Source of the DNA: Amborella trichopoda
Lineage: Eukaryota > Streptophyta > Magnoliopsida > Amborellales > Amborellaceae
Assembly (NCBI RefSeq): GCF_000471905.2
Contig: NW_006499563.1
Location: forward strand, 6,129,747 to 6,193,746
DNA length: 64,000 bases
Direction: 5' to 3'
In this document: positions 31,691 through 44,381 of the stretch, in pieces
Layout: every line of letters starts with the position of its first letter
Numbering within the stretch: the first letter of the stretch is position 1
Position numbers and translations under genes: made by a program
Notes under the pieces: generated by a model
The model's database searches: none
Seen by the model: the letters and a program-made list of their open reading frames with translations, nothing else
Told to the model about the DNA's origin: nothing

Positions 31691-33335
31691 GAGCTAAATA
31701 TGAGACAAAGAAGGTGGATGGACCTACTAAATAACTATGATTGCACTATCAATTACCAACCCAAAAAAATAAATGTGGTGGTCGATGCTTTAAGTCTGAA
31801 ACCCTTGATATCAATAGCCCATTTGATGGCCCGAGAGATGAAACTGATAGAAGATGTAGTGGAGTGGTGCCCAACTTTACCCTTCAACTCTGGGGCAAGA
31901 ATAATTGCAGGTCTAAAAGTGGAACCTCAACTCTTCCAACAAATTCAAGTAGCCAAAAAGGCAGAACCCCCGCTTTTGAAAATCCTGGAAGAATTAAAGT
32001 AGGATAGAAAGGAGGATTCTTTCGGTCGGCAACGATGATCTAATAATATTCGAGGAACATGTACGTGTTCCAAATGATGAGAATATCAAGAGGGTCATTT
32101 TAGAAGAGGCGCACCACTCTCATTAAACTATACACCCAGGAAGCATAAAAATGTATCAAGATTTAATGAAGACTTTCTGGTGGAATAACATAAAAAGGGA
32201 TGTGGCACAATTTATTTTTAAATCTCTGACCTGTCAGCAAGTAAAGGCTGAGCACCAGAAACCTACCAGGCTGTTACAACCTCTGCTTATGCTGGAAATG
32301 GGAGCACATCACTATGAACTTTGTGTCCGGTTTGCCAAGATCAGGATTGGGTCATGACAGTGTTTGGGTTAAGTGTGGACCGATTGACTAAGGCTGCACA
32401 TTTCTTACCGGTCCGCACTAGTTATACCCTGGATAAACTGGTTCACTTATACGTCAAGAAATTGTGATGCTGCATGGGGTACCTGTTAATATTGTGTCCG
32501 ACAGGGACTTTAGATTTACTTTGAGATTTTGGAACAGTCTGCAAACCGTCTTTAGGATGAGACGTACTTTTAGTACTGCTTTTCACCCCCAGACCGATGG
32601 ACAGTCAGAAAGGACCATTCAGACCTTAGAAGATATGTTGAGAGCTTACTTTAAAGGAAACTCAGATGATCACTAACCTCAGATAGAATTTTCATATAAA
32701 AATAGTTTTCAGGCCAATATTCAATTGACCCCTTTTGATGCTCTATATGGGAAGAAATGTAGATCACCAATGTGTTGGGAAGAAGTCGGCAAAACTAGAC
32801 TGTTAGGGCCGAAAATTGTTCAAGTAACATAAAAAAAGATCGCCCTAATTCGAGAAAGGCTTAGAATAGCTCAGAGTCGGCAGAAGAGTTATGCAGATAA
32901 TCACCGAAGGGACCTTAAATTTGAAGTGGGTGATCGAGTCTTTTTGAAATTGTCACCAATAAAGGGAATTATGAGGTTCGGCAAGAAAGGGAAGCTAAGT
33001 CCATGCTTCATCGGACCCTTTGAAATATTAGAGAAAATTAGAGTCACGACATATCGATTTGGCCAATATCGTGATGTCTTCCATGTTTCATTATTAAGAA
33101 AGTACCGGCCCGATCTGTCCCACGTCTTAAAATATGAGCCGATACCGATAAGGAAAGACTTAACTTATGTTGAGAAACCAGTAGAGATTCTAGATAGAAG
33201 GGTACAAGTTTTATGCAACAAAGAGATTCCCCTAGCCCGGGTTTAATGACAGTGTCATTCGAAGGAAGAATCAACATGAGAACAAGAGGATGAAATTCGG
33301 GAGAAGTACCCCCATTTATTTGATTGAGAATTTTG
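31691..33335 (+). pseudogene. Chromovirus integrase with C-terminal chromodomain remnant
   Basis: After the RNase H tail (LNNYDCTINYQPKKINVV) comes the HHCC zinc part (EAHHSH, stop, TIHPGSIKMYQDL, SLTCQQVK; one Cys lost). The core shows TMNFVSGLP (Asp to Asn), IVSDRDFRFT (second Asp kept) and FHPQTDGQSERTIQTLEDML (Glu kept). The GPY/F-type end reads GKLSPCFIGPFEIL and RDVFHVSLLRKY. DLTYVEKPVEILDRRVQVL with IPLARV, and past a stop REKYPHLF, are remnants of a group II chromodomain. This domain guides insertion to heterochromatin in the family. Several stops and frameshifts are present. Confidence 0.9.
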
Positions 33336-33348
33336 AGGACAAAATATT

Positions 33349-33364
33349 TTTAAGGGCGGAATGA
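33349..33364 (+). other. Polypurine-like tract before the 3' LTR
   Basis: TTTAAGGGCGGAATGA precedes the LTR start TGTGATGACCC. Its place and purine run fit plus-strand priming. Confidence 0.6.
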
Positions 33365-33426
33365 TGTGATGACCCAAACTTTTTCGGCTAGTTAAAAGGC
33401 ATAGCGAGATAGGGAAGAGTGTCAGT

Positions 33427-33700
33427 GCAGCTTGGGTTGCTTAATGTCGATAGGGTTGTCCAGCACTGGCTGTGAAGGAGAAGAAGCGTCAGCACCGGTT
33501 GAGTTGCCCAGCGCTGATTGTGTTGTCTGGCGACGGCTATGAAGGAGAAGGAGCGTCAGCGCCGGTTGAGTTGTCCAGCGCCGATGGGATTGTGTGTAGC
33601 AGCAGCTGTGAAGAGGAAAAGCGCAGCGCCTGTTGCTCAGCGTCGGTTGGCCAGCGCCAGTTGCCAAGTGCTGGTTGGGAAGGTTAGCGCGAGCTTTGTA
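33427..33700 (+). repeat. GCCGGTTG-type repeat in the 3' LTR
   Basis: About five to six units of AGCACCGGTTGAGTTG, AGCGCTGATTGTG, AGCGCCGGTTGAGTTG and AGCGCCAGTTG type, mixed with GAAGGAGAAG stretches. The larger period is about 67 bp (33490, 33557). The lost start of the 5' LTR would have held it. Confidence 0.75.
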
Positions 33701-35404
33701 GCGCAGGTTGTGTTTCGCCGTGCATGTACAAGGTGTTACCGTCGGGTATGTTTCTACTGTGAGTGTTTTCCATGTGGCACAAGCATGCTCCAGCCCACAA
33801 TGATGATGTCCCCCAGGTTTTCTCTGTCTCTCCCCTCTTGCATACCACTTGTTTTCTCTCTCTCTCTCATGCATGTCCTTTAGTTTTGCATGAATGCCAC
33901 TAGTCCCATGCTGCCCTTTTTCCTCTTTTATTAATAGAATCCTTCCCATCCAGCTCAAGAGATTGGCTCTCTCTCTCTCTCTCTCCTAGGTTTTACTCTC
34001 TCTCCCTCTCTAAAAGACATAGAGCCTCAAGCTTTGGGAGCTTGACCTTTGAGGAGGAGCTTAGTGGAGGGTGAACTAGGAGTTCTTGTGAGATAAGTGG
34101 ATCTCTACCCCCTTGCACCAAGTTGTATGAGGCATGAATTAAAGCACGAATAAATTTAAATGGTGAATGAGTTGAATCATGATTTCAAGCATGATTTTTG
34201 GCAAAACATTGCATAGGAATTGTGTTAGAGGAATCGAGGTGTATGTGTGTTATGCTCTGGTTTTCCAGGAATTTAGTCCCTCTTTGTGTGTCATGCTAGG
34301 CACTGCTATGATATCAGTTGATTCGAAAAATTGGTGGGTTGTTGTTCTTGTGAATCCAATTTGGACTAGTTTTGGTCTCATGTTGTTATCTTGCATAATT
34401 TATAAGTTGCAGAGTGATCGTTGATGCATGCCATGGCTGAACTGTGAAAATCCAGAGACTGTTTTGATTTTTGTAACAGCTGGTTGTCCCATAAAATGAC
34501 CTCATAATTACCTCAAATCACCATTGGAAAGATATCTGAGTCTAGTTTCATTTTTATGCTAATGTCTACACGATATTCTTGATATATTGGAGGATATGAT
34601 GTGAAATGTGCATGCACATCACTTTTAGCATACTGTTACAATTTCCATAAATGATACTTCTGTTGTACTGAGACTTTGCCTGACTTATTGAAGTCCAAAT
34701 GACATGAAACTACTTCCATTGGAAAGATATACAACTCTAGTAAAGTGTTTGTGTTTGACCCCTGTCGAAATTGCTTGTGAATCAAAATGTATGGGTAGGT
34801 CACTGTTTGACTATTTTTTTGGATTTTGCATCAACCCTTCTGTGATTACTGGTTTTCACCAACCAAACGAAATCCATTTTCTGTCAAACCAAAGCCTTTT
34901 GAAAGAGATCTGAGTAGGTTAAAACTTTCATGTGGATATTTTGAAATTCTCTTTAGATTGAAAGTTACGCTTCGGTTTTTGAACGTGTGTCACTGTGGAC
35001 AGTTTTAGCAAAAGCACAGAGTTAATGCCTTTGATGTCATTTAATTTGACAAACTAAAAATATCCATTTTATCCCAAACCCTAGCCATTGGAACCGATTA
35101 TGAGTCATATTTAATTCACATGTTGAGCACTTTACGTGGTTCCTCCTTGATTTTGGAGCATTAGCAGAATTTTAAAGGCATGTAACTATTTTCACTGCAC
35201 AACAAATTTGAGACTAAGTGTCTCTTTTCTTGGGTTCTTTTGAGGGGCCAAATAAGGTCTGATTTCGCTCAAACCACCTCTAATTGAAAGATAGATGTGT
35301 CTAACATAAAATTTATTTTGGAACTATCTTCAAATTACAAATCGAACGAAAGCTATAGCCATGTATTGATTTGGATGTCATTGCCTAAATTTTTAGAAAG
35401 CGTG

Positions 35405-35965
35405 ACATCGATACTCTGACTATTGTTATATGAACTCTGATTCTGTTACATGAACTCTGATATGTTATAATAACTCTGATTTGTTATATGAACTACGAAT
35501 CTAATATATGAACTCTAATTCTATTATAATAACTCTGATTCTATTATAAGAACTATGATTCTATTATATGAACTCTGATTCCATTATGAGAACTATGATT
35601 TTATTATATGAATAATGCTTTTGTTATATGAACTCTGATTTTGTTATAAGAACTCTGATTCTATTATAAAAACTATGATTCTATTATATGAACTATGCTT
35701 ATAATATAAGAACTCTGATTCTGTTATAAGAACTCTAATTTTGTTATATGAACTCTAATTCTGTTATACGAACTCTAATTCTGTTATATAAACTTTGATT
35801 CTATTATAAGAACTCTGATTTTGTTACAAGAACTCTGATTCTATTATAAGTACTCTGATTCTGTTATATGAACTTTGATTCTGTTGTAAAAACTTTGATT
35901 CTGTTATCTGAACTCTGATTCTATTATATGAGCTTTGATTTTATTATATGAAGTCTGGTTCTGAC
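35405..35965 (+). repeat. 20-bp tandem repeat in the 3' LTR (about 27 units)
   Basis: Same unit as at 27690-28262 and almost the same copy number. Individual units differ between the two LTRs, so they have diverged by point change more than by copy number. Confidence 0.95.
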
Positions 35966-37077
35966 CGCTACACAATGGATCCTCCATTGGTAGTGAGCCC
36001 TGTGATTCTGGCGTGTGATCATGGACTTGTCGCATAATGATATATATATGATATTCTTTCAGACTCTGTATGTTTGAGCATGGACTTGCCGTACCTTGCC
36101 ATGGCAGCATGGACTTGCCACATGATCTGTCCCTGACTCCCGATGATAGGAAGGGAGTTAGGCTTTGATTGTACTTGGGAGGGTAGCACCCCACCAAGAT
36201 TTCTGGGCACTATTCATTAGGACCGCTTTGGTAGTGTAACGTCCTCTAGTGGTGAGAGAGCAAGAGGGCAGTGTCTTGCAAGGCCTCAGCCTATCAAAAA
36301 CCCCAAGGCTTGCTGAGGACTGTGTGTGTGAAGACAATACAAAGTGATGTTTGCTTGTCATTGTCTTCCCTCCTGAGTGATGGTAAAAGTTCTAAGCAAT
36401 GGGATTGGCTTGTCCTAATGAATAGGGCTTCTACTTCAGGAGTAGCTTGTTTTTGTTCTGCTTATTCGAATTCTGTATTTTGTATGAACATCTGAATGTA
36501 TTTGTACAACACTTATATATACTCTGACATGTGACCACATTCTTTAGAACAAATGTGAATTTTGATAAATCACGGACATGTAATTATGTACTAAGTGACA
36601 GTTCGAAATGTAAGGGCATTGATCTACCTAGTGATTTTATTTGTCACTCTGCTTACTTCATCCGTGTAGAGAACTAGTACCTTATTGTGTGTGGCAGGTG
36701 ACAGACCGATGATAGCAGGTGTTTGGAGTTCAAGCCAATTCAAGACTCTCTTCTTGACTTTGTAGATGCCTGGTGGTGTTGCCACGTATTGTTCTTTTAA
36801 TGTAATACTTTTGAGATGAATGTATGGCTTGTAAGCCTGAAAATTTATTGTAAAGAAATTTTGGGGATGAATGAAGCTAACGGTTTAAATTTATTCAGTT
36901 TTATGTTGCTTGATGTATACGTTTTATCTTCTTTCGTGGTTTGCTTTGATTCCTTACTTTTAATATGTGTTAATGCCACTCCCACCTGAGTGACGTACAC
37001 GGCCTCTGTGCTCATGATCTCGAGCTCTGTCACCCTCTGTTATGGGACGACGGGGGTCAAGGAGTGGGGTTGTGACA

Positions 37078-37700
37078 CTCTATGACCTTAAACTGTAGCG
37101 GAGATCATGTTGCACGACCCTAAACTGCATGGTCCAAGTTGGAGGACTCTAAACCACATAGTCACGGTCCAAGCTATATGACCTAAAACCATAGTCCACA
37201 TCCTGACCGCATGATGTTAAACTGCTTAGCACAAGTCCAAGAGGCATGACCTTAAATATACCCCACAACATATGTGCACACACCCTTTACGTGCATCTTA
37301 ACGTATGCCTTCCTTAACTGACCCTTTCGTGTGCGCACCATCTTCACCGACTCCCTTGTGAGTCCACCTTTCTTCATTTCCATCATTGATCACTCCCTAG
37401 TGAGTCTCGCCCATGCTCACAGAACGACAAGCTATTTCGCCATCCATACTAGTTGTCAGTTAGTGGGTCACCACTTTCGACCTTCCTTTCATACTCATCC
37501 ATCTTTCATAGGTAGCCTCGTTCCATCTCCCCAAAGTGAGCTAAAACTACCACCATACTCACTTCATGGCCTCCATAGACTGCAATCCATCCCCACCACG
37601 ATCAAGCTATATGTCTTTAAACCATAGTGCACATCCTAACCGCATGATGTTAAAGGGCTTCGCACAGGTCCTGAGGGTATGACCTTAAACATGCCCTCAC
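37078..37700 (-). repeat. Satellite fragment, reverse orientation
   Basis: 37078-37260 and 37600-37700 match the satellite units. 37261-37600 is a reverse copy of the 340-bp segment at 15745-16080. The orientation is that of block 1 (14262-15232). Confidence 0.8.
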
Positions 37701-38050
37701 AAAAAGAAAAGAAGAAAAGAATAACGGACATTGTGTACACCTAGACAAGGAAACACCATGAGTAAAAATGACGGATGGGCATGGTCACGAAACCATGAGT
37801 AAGAGAGTTTAGTGAAAGTAAAAAACCTGGGCACAGTGAAAACCTGAAAGGGCAATGTGAGAAAAAATGGAAAAAAAGGGTGGACATGGCCGAAAGGTCA
37901 TGGGTAAAAGAGCCTCAAATAAAAAGGAAGTTGGTAAAAATCGTCACCACGACACCTCTTCCTAAAGTCCAAGTGAAAATCCACAAAGGATGCTCAGACC
38001 AATAAACAGGTTGATGTAGCACTTGCCTCAATAAGTGGCTTCAGCCCACA
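37701..38050 (-). other. Satellite-linked spacer, reverse copy
   Basis: The reverse complement of 37700-37960 matches 15415-15655 (GACATGGCCGAAAGGTCATG, GAGTAAAAATGACGGATGGG). No coding signal is seen. Confidence 0.6.
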
Positions 38051-38470
38051 TTCAAAAAAAGGAAAACCCCTAGTGTCACAATACCAGGACTCAAAAATAC
38101 GAGCTTTAAGGAAGATTCTGATAACTTGAGTCCATTTACAAGAAAGACTCGATGAGCAGAAGTTTCACCAAGAAAGTAAGACAAGTCTCATGAAGAAGAG
38201 CATCATTCCTAAGAGGTTAACAACACACTCCAAAAATGTTGAAGACGCCCCAAGAAAGAAGTCAGCCATGAATTTGGTGCGGTAATCAGAATCGAGAGGT
38301 ATCTTGATTGCCGAAACTACATAGTAGTGGGTAGGGGTCATACCCAAAGCTGGTCACCTCGATAAATTGAGGTACCCTACTCACCAAGAAATAATTGGTG
38401 CACAAAGTAGATGGCACTGACAAAAGGCCCTTCAACACACCAACAAACAAATAAAATCCTCGAAACATGG
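38051..38470. other. No gene recognised
   Basis: Two minus-strand frames of 60 codons overlap here, but neither shows a domain or a second copy in the window. Confidence 0.35.
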
Positions 38471-38851
38471 CTCAACACTAGAGGATACAAACAAACTCAG
38501 ATGAAATGAGAATAATGCCCTTCGACATGGTACTCAATTGCCAAATGGGCTTGATTCTGATCAACGAGGTCCGTACAAAATCCTTAGCTATCAGAGTCAC
38601 AACTAATCCCTTGAGGGTGAGGACTTTGACAGGATCCCTCAAAAAAGTCTCTTCTCCCCCTAAAGTTTCCATGGACAGACCTGCGAACAATGCATCCCAA
38701 CGTTTGAGCATCCTAGTTGCATCACTGTGTGAATCTCCTTAGCGTTCACGTGGTCCTATGGTTAGGAAGAAAAGAGTAATAAAGCCTAAGGAAATTTTTT
38801 GAATGTTGTCCTTATCGCTTCCCTTGAAGCACAATATTCTGTGGGGCAAGC
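38471..38851 (+). other. Conserved 3' internal region before LTR B
   Basis: The part 38640-38851 matches 45510-45707 closely (TCCATGGACAGACC, GTGAATCTCCT, TTGAAGCACAA), and both copies end at the start of a Tat-type LTR. GTGGGGCAAGC just before LTR B, and GTGGGAAAAGC before D, may be the polypurine tract. A short plus-strand peptide is shared (MDRPANNASQRLSILV here, MDRPANSASIQLSILV there). A minus-strand frame is also shared (DALFAGLSMETLGGEET here). Coding sense is unresolved. Confidence 0.5.
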
Positions 38852-41464
38852 CGGTTAAACACATTTTTTAGAACCTTGGTCCCTAACGTGAATAAAGAGG
38901 AAGCTTGACAAAATAGTGGAATTCTCGACAGTCTCAAAAGAGCCCCAGAACTGGTCAAGATCTTCATAGGTACTCTAAAAGGTCACTTGCCAAGTTTCGT
39001 CACAATCCAACATGTCTAAGGCAGTGAACACAAAAGTATAATTTTGGAAAACTGGCCTCTGACACCCTAAAACGGATCCTTACAACTAGAACTATATTTT
39101 TGGTGTGTCAAACAGCTATGAGATCGCCACCATTAGGTCAAGTTTCGGCTTAATTAGCCACTTCAGGACAAAGTTAAGAGCAAAACATATAAATAAGAGG
39201 AGCTGCACACCATTCTTGTGTGGCCACCCAACACCCAAACACCATTAAAGGTGACCGTCTTCACAGTCACAAGCAATAATTTTTTAGGCCCATATCTTAC
39301 TCGTCCTTAGTCGGATTGAGCTCAAATTTTGTGAGCCTATTTGTCTCATCAAGACGAGCATTTCAGTATGTGATACGCCACATGACGTCACCCGAGCAGG
39401 GAAAAAAGCTAAAGAGAAGCTGCTGAACCATGAAGAAGTTGTAGAAAATTCAGCAGCGACACGCCTCGCTCGAACAGCCAAATCACGGTGCTCACACATT
39501 GGATTGATACAAAACCATTCCATCATGTGCATTAGGTCTAGGGCTACCGTTGATCCAAACCTCATATATGATGAACGGTTGGATTTTGCAAAAGAACATG
39601 ATGAAGTGACTGTAAATTTCGGCCACTGGATTCCAAAATCCAACCAAAACCTAAAAGTTGTGAAATGTTCATTCGGGCTCCAAAACATGTACCGTTTCTT
39701 TCCACGCAATCGTGATGGCATTCTCAGTGCACTACAATGAATAAATTGAAAAGAAAATTAAGGAACGAGCATACTATCGATCCAAAACTTTTATGATTCA
39801 TGTAAATTTCAAATCTCATGATCGTGGCCTAAAAACACGATCCATGGCTCGAAATTAGTATCAAATCGATCGTCATGCCGAGCCCTATAAGAAAAAAATC
39901 ATATTCGATCAAACGAGCATCAAAGCAAGATCGAATCAGTCATGGAAGATCACATAAGTTTTGGAGCAGCAACACGGACTGTTCTGAAATTCCATCTATT
40001 GTTAGGCTAGTTTTTGGGCATCCACCCATGTTTGGGTCCGATTCTATAGAAACATGTAAAACCCAATTGTAAACAACGTTCGATTCATTTCATTTTACAC
40101 ATTGATCAATAAAGCTTTCAATTCTCACTTTAGTTCATGGGTGCATCTTGGAGAGAGAGAGAGGAGAGAGGATAGAGAAGAAAAGGGTCGGTACCCCTCA
40201 ATAAGTAACTTTCTCTCTCCTTCTCTTTTCTCTCTCATCTCTATCTCTCTCTTCTTTTTCTCTCGTTATTTCTCTCCTGCTTCATCTTTATCTCTTTCTC
40301 TCTCTTCCTCCTCCAGTCTGTCATGTCTTGCACTCTCTGCTCTCTTTCTTTTCTCTATTCACCTATGGCGAACCTCTAGTCAGGTGTGATGTCTTCCTGT
40401 TTCTAAGACACAAACAGTGAGTTGAGCCTTAACCAGGATGGCAGACCGGGCCTCTGTCAAAACTCTCTTGTCTCTCTTGTGTCTCAAATGATGAAATCCA
40501 TTGCCGTCTGTGTTCTCTCTTTCGCCTCTCTTGTGTCTCAGATGGTGAAGTCCATTGTTGTCTATGCTTTATCTCTTTCTACTTCTTCTAACATAGCCAG
40601 TGAGGGCTCAGCTCCACCTTTGTCTTCTCTACCTTCTTTTTCTAACATAGTCGGTGAAGGCTCGACACTGTCTATGTCTTCTCTTTCCCTTCTTCTTCTA
40701 ACACAGCACAGGTTGTCCTCATCTTTCCCTTCTTCTTTTAACATAGCTGACGAAGGCTCGACACCTTCTATATCTTCTTTCCCTTCTTCTTCTAACATAG
40801 TTGGCGAAGGCTCAGTGTTGTCTATGTCTTCTCTTTCTTCTTCTTATAACAAAGCGGCGAAGGCTTAGCTCCGCCTATGTCTTCTCTTTCCTCATCTTCC
40901 ACCACAGCTGGCGAAGGCTCGGTGTTGTCTATGTCTTCTCTTTCTTCTTCTTTTAACACAGTCGACGAAGGCTCAGCACCGCTTGTGTCTTCTCTCCCCT
41001 TCCTTCTGTCACATTCGGTGGAAGCGCATTGACGCCTGTGTCTTTTCTTTCCCTATTCGTCACAATCGGTGGGGACACCACGCTGACTAAGTTTTCTTTC
41101 TCCTTCTTTCATTGCCATCTGTGCTTGTCTTTACCTTTTCTTTTCCCTCTATCCTCCTTCCCGATCTTCTTCTCCTTTCCTTCTCTTGCTCCTCTTCTTT
41201 CTATTCTCTTCTTTATCTCCTATCCTTCTTCTTTTCTCTCTCTCTCTGATCTCTATTCTTTCTTTTATTCTTTCGTTTGATTAAGAGGGGTTGAGACTAG
41301 CCTTTCATGGTAGTCCTGTCATTTTGCTATAATTTCGTTGTGTCGGTCAGAGTTATTGTGCCCGCTTTATCGCCACTGTCCAGCTATTTGGTATTGATAC
41401 TATCATTTATTGGTAATTATGTTTAGTCGTTCTGAGATACCAAGCCCGTTTTACTGCCACACTA
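38852..41464 (+). mobile_element. Tat-type LTR, copy B (3' LTR, right part missing)
   Basis: It follows the 3' internal block and shares the order of copy A: GTCTAAGGCAGTGAACAC at 39018, a decayed TATA box near 40040, the purine run at 40150, the hairpin array at 40585-41060, and GGTAGTCCTGTCATTTTGC at 41308. It stops at 41464, where copy C begins, at a point equivalent to about 5240 of copy A. Confidence 0.75.
40585..41060 (+). repeat. Hairpin tandem array in LTR B (about 8 units)
   Basis: Units of about 56-57 bp. The unit at 40646-40676 pairs CATAGTCGGTG with CACTGTCTATG at 10 of 11 positions around the loop AAGGCTCGA. The third pair is T-A, where copy A has C-G (CACAG with CTGTG). The near-57-bp period keeps a serine-rich frame open (40422-40868), which is not taken as a gene. 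Confidence 0.8.
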
Positions 41465-44381
41465 GTTTTTGAATGCGTTTTTCAACACCTTGGTCCCCGA
41501 TGCGGAATAAAGAAGAAGCAGGTCAATAAAACCTAAAAAAATAGTGGAGATTTCAATAGTCTCATAATGGCCCCAGAATTTGTTATGATCTTCAACAGCA
41601 CTCCAAAAGGACATGTGAAATGGACGTCGTAACTAGAGCTATATTTATGGTGCCTCAATTTGCTGTGGGACCACCTCTATTGGATCCGACACGGTCAAAA
41701 ACCTTTATGGGTCAAGTTTCGACTTGATCAGCACTACAAGACAAAGTTATGGGCAAAATATCTAAAAGGGTTAGGCCACACACTATTCCCATGTGGCTAG
41801 CCTACACCAAAACACCATTAAAGGTGGTTATTTTCACAGTCACGAGCATTGACTTTCGGGGCCCATATCTCATTCGATTAAAGTCAAATCATGCTCAATC
41901 ATGGTGAACATGTTCGTCTCGTCAAGACGAGAGTTTTGATATGTGGTACCCCCTGTGATGATGCCCGAGCAGGGAGAAAAACTAGAGATAAGTTGCTGAT
42001 CTGTGAAGAAAATTCAGCAGCAGCATGCCTCACCCGAACAACCAATTCATGACGTTCGCTTACCCGATCGACACGAAACCAATTGCATTATGTACGTAAG
42101 GTCTGTGGCTATCTTTAATCCAAACCTCGAATACGATGAATGGTTGGATTTCACACATGAAGGCATAGAAGCTGCTGTAAATTTTGATGATCGGATTTCA
42201 ATATTCCGGTCAAAAACTCAAGACAGGACACGAAATAGAGCCGTGCTTGTTGCAGCGTGATTGTGATGGCATGCTCAGTACATTTCAGAGAAGAAAAAGA
42301 AGAAAAACATTAAGAAACGAGCACACAATTGATCCAAAGTTTTTAAGATTCAAGCAAATTTCAAGTTTCATGATCATGGTTATAAACATGATTCATGGCT
42401 CAAAAATTTTATCAAATCGATCGTCATGCCTAGCCCTACAAGAAAAAAATTATCTTCCAATCAAACGGGCATCAGAACAACCCTGGATCAGTCATGGAAG
42501 ATCAAGCGAGTTCTCGAGCAGCAGTAGGGACCTTTCTGAAATTCCACACATTGTTAGGTAGGGGCAAAACAATCCTTTTGCACCCATTTTTAGAATTTCT
42601 TTTCATTTAATTAAATTGTAATTATCTTCAATTTTAGGTAGTTTTTTTACTTCCACTCATGTTTGGGCATAATTTTACATAAACATGCAAACTTCATTCT
42701 AAAGCACCTTCGGTTCATTCTTCAATATTGAGTAAAGACTTCAATTTTTCCTTGAGTTCATGAGTGCATCTTGGAGAGAGATAAGAGAGAGAGGAAAAGG
42801 GGTAGTAACTTTTGATAAAGTAATTTTCTCTCTCCTCTCCTCTTTCTCTCTCCTTCCCTTTTTCTATCTCTATCTCTTTTTCTCTCTTCTTTTCATCTCT
42901 ATCTCTTTTTCTCTCTTCTTCTCATCTCCAACTCTCTTTCTCACTCTTCTTCTCATCTTTATCTCTCTTTCTCTCTTCTTCGCATCTCTTTCTCGCTTTC
43001 TCTCTCCTTTCTTCTTGACATAATCGACGATGCATAGCACTGCTTATGTCCTCTCTCTCCTCTGTTCTTAACCCAGCTGATAATGCTTAGCATCGTATGT
43101 GTTCTCTCTCTTCTTTATTTAACACAGTCGGTGAAGCTCAACACCGCCTGTGTCCTCTCTCTCCTCTCTTCTTAACCCAGTCGAGGATGCTCAGCACCGT
43201 CTGTGTCTCCTCTCTCTTCTTTGACTAACACAGATGGTGAAGCTCAGTGCTGTCTATGTCTTATCTTTGCCCTTCCTCTAACACAGCTGGTGATGTTCAA
43301 TATCGATTGTGTCTTATCTCTCCCCTTCTTCTAACACAACCAGCGATGCTCAACGCTGACTGTGTCTTATCTCTCCCCTTCTTCTAACATAGTCGACGAT
43401 GCTCAGTGTCGACTGTGTCTTATCTCTCCTCTTCTTCAAACACAGTCGACGATGGTTTAGTGTCGTCTGTGTCCTCTCTTTCTTCTTCTTTTAACACAGC
43501 CGGCAAAGCTTAAGCACCACAGGCATCTTCTCATGCTTCTTATCCCGCCACAGTTGACGAAGCTTAGTGTCACCTGTATCTCCTTTCTCTCTCTTCTCTC
43601 TTCATGTCATAGCCGACAGAGACATGTCACCGACTAAGTTTCCTTCTTCCCCTCTTGTTGTTGTCTATACCTTTGCACCTTCCTTCTCTCTTTTCTCACA
43701 CTCTTCCCCTCCTTTCTTTCCCTTCCTCTCCTTCTTTCTGTTCTCTGTTTCTTCTCTTAACTTACTTCTCATTCTCTCTTTGTGATCTCCATTCTTTCTG
43801 TTATTCCTTTGTTTGATTAAGAGGGGTCGAGATTAGCCCTCCATTGTAGTCTTGGTGTCTAACCGTAATGTTGTTGTGCCAAAATTACTATGTCTGCTTT
43901 ATTGCTACGATAGACTAACCATCATGTCTAGCTAGTCAGTATCAGTATTGATGTCTATTAGTAATTCTGTTGAGCCAGTCTGAGTTACTGAGCCTACTTT
44001 ACTGCCACATCAAGCTAATTACATACCAGCTTAGTCATTGTATTGATCGTCGCACCTGGTAAAATTCTTCTCTCCCCCATCTTTCTTCTCTCATTATTCT
44101 CTTCTTCTTTTTGAATGTGCACGCTTGTGTACGTTTTCTCGAAGGCAAGGTGAGGTCTGTTGACCCACCTATCTTGTAACATTTTCCATATATGTGTGAA
44201 TGTAGAAAATAGGAGAATACAAGTCAAGGGAGGCGATTCCGACCCAGTTTTACTAATGGGGGACTTTCTTCCTGATCTAGGAGGGCGCCCATGCGAGCCA
44301 GCCCGAGTAAGTCCCAAACCCACCTTAAATTCTTCTCTCATCAGTTGGTAATACCTGCCCTTGTTATCGAATGAGGTTCTC
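41465..44381 (+). mobile_element. Tat-type LTR, copy C
   Basis: It starts with GTTTTTGAATGCG, a decayed LTR start, inside copy B. It keeps the U3 block, the CT tract at 42825-43015, the hairpin array at 43018-43620, the GTAATGTTGTTGTGCC block and the TAAGTCCCAAACCCACC block. It breaks off after GAGGTTCTCGAG, about 110-120 bp before the expected end, and passes into the 40-bp array. The U3 part 41650-42500 closely follows copy A. Confidence 0.75.
43018..43620 (+). repeat. Hairpin tandem array in LTR C (about 11 units)
   Basis: The best unit, 43388-43417, pairs CATAGTCGACG with TGTCGACTGTG at all 11 positions (two G-T) around the loop ATGCTCAG. The unit at 43441-43471 pairs 10 of 11. Arms differ from copy A (GTCGAC here, GTCGGT or GTCGAT there), with matching changes opposite. 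Confidence 0.85.

Larger units (their letters stand above)
26154..37077 (+). mobile_element. Chromovirus (Del/Tekay-like Ty3/gypsy) with both LTRs
   Basis: The order is 5' LTR (26154-29384, its first part missing), Met-type primer-binding site (29388), gag, protease, RT, RNase H, integrase, chromodomain remnant, polypurine-like tract (33349), and 3' LTR (33365-37077). The LTRs share the 20-bp repeat array and flanking blocks at matched positions. In a 135-base sample after the array (28263 against 35962) I count about 18 differences, near 13%, so the insertion is old. Because the 5' end is truncated, no target-site duplication can be tested. All coding domains are broken. Confidence 0.9.
33365..37077 (+). 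repeat. 3' LTR of the chromovirus (about 3.7 kb)
   Basis: It runs from TGTGATGACCC to GGGTTGTGACA. It holds a GCCGGTTG repeat near the start, CT-rich sequence at 33970, and the 20-bp array at 35405-35965. The right edge abuts satellite (CTCTATGACCTTAAACTG). Confidence 0.85.

Noticed and set aside
33422..33958. Minus-strand frame of 178 codons in the 3' LTR
   Set aside because: Opposite to the LTR sense and in its repeat; the shared LTR segment is not open in the other copy.
40422..40868. 148-codon serine-rich frame
   Set aside because: Explained by the roughly 57-bp LTR B array, whose near-triplet period keeps a frame open; arrays A, C and D are not open in the same way.
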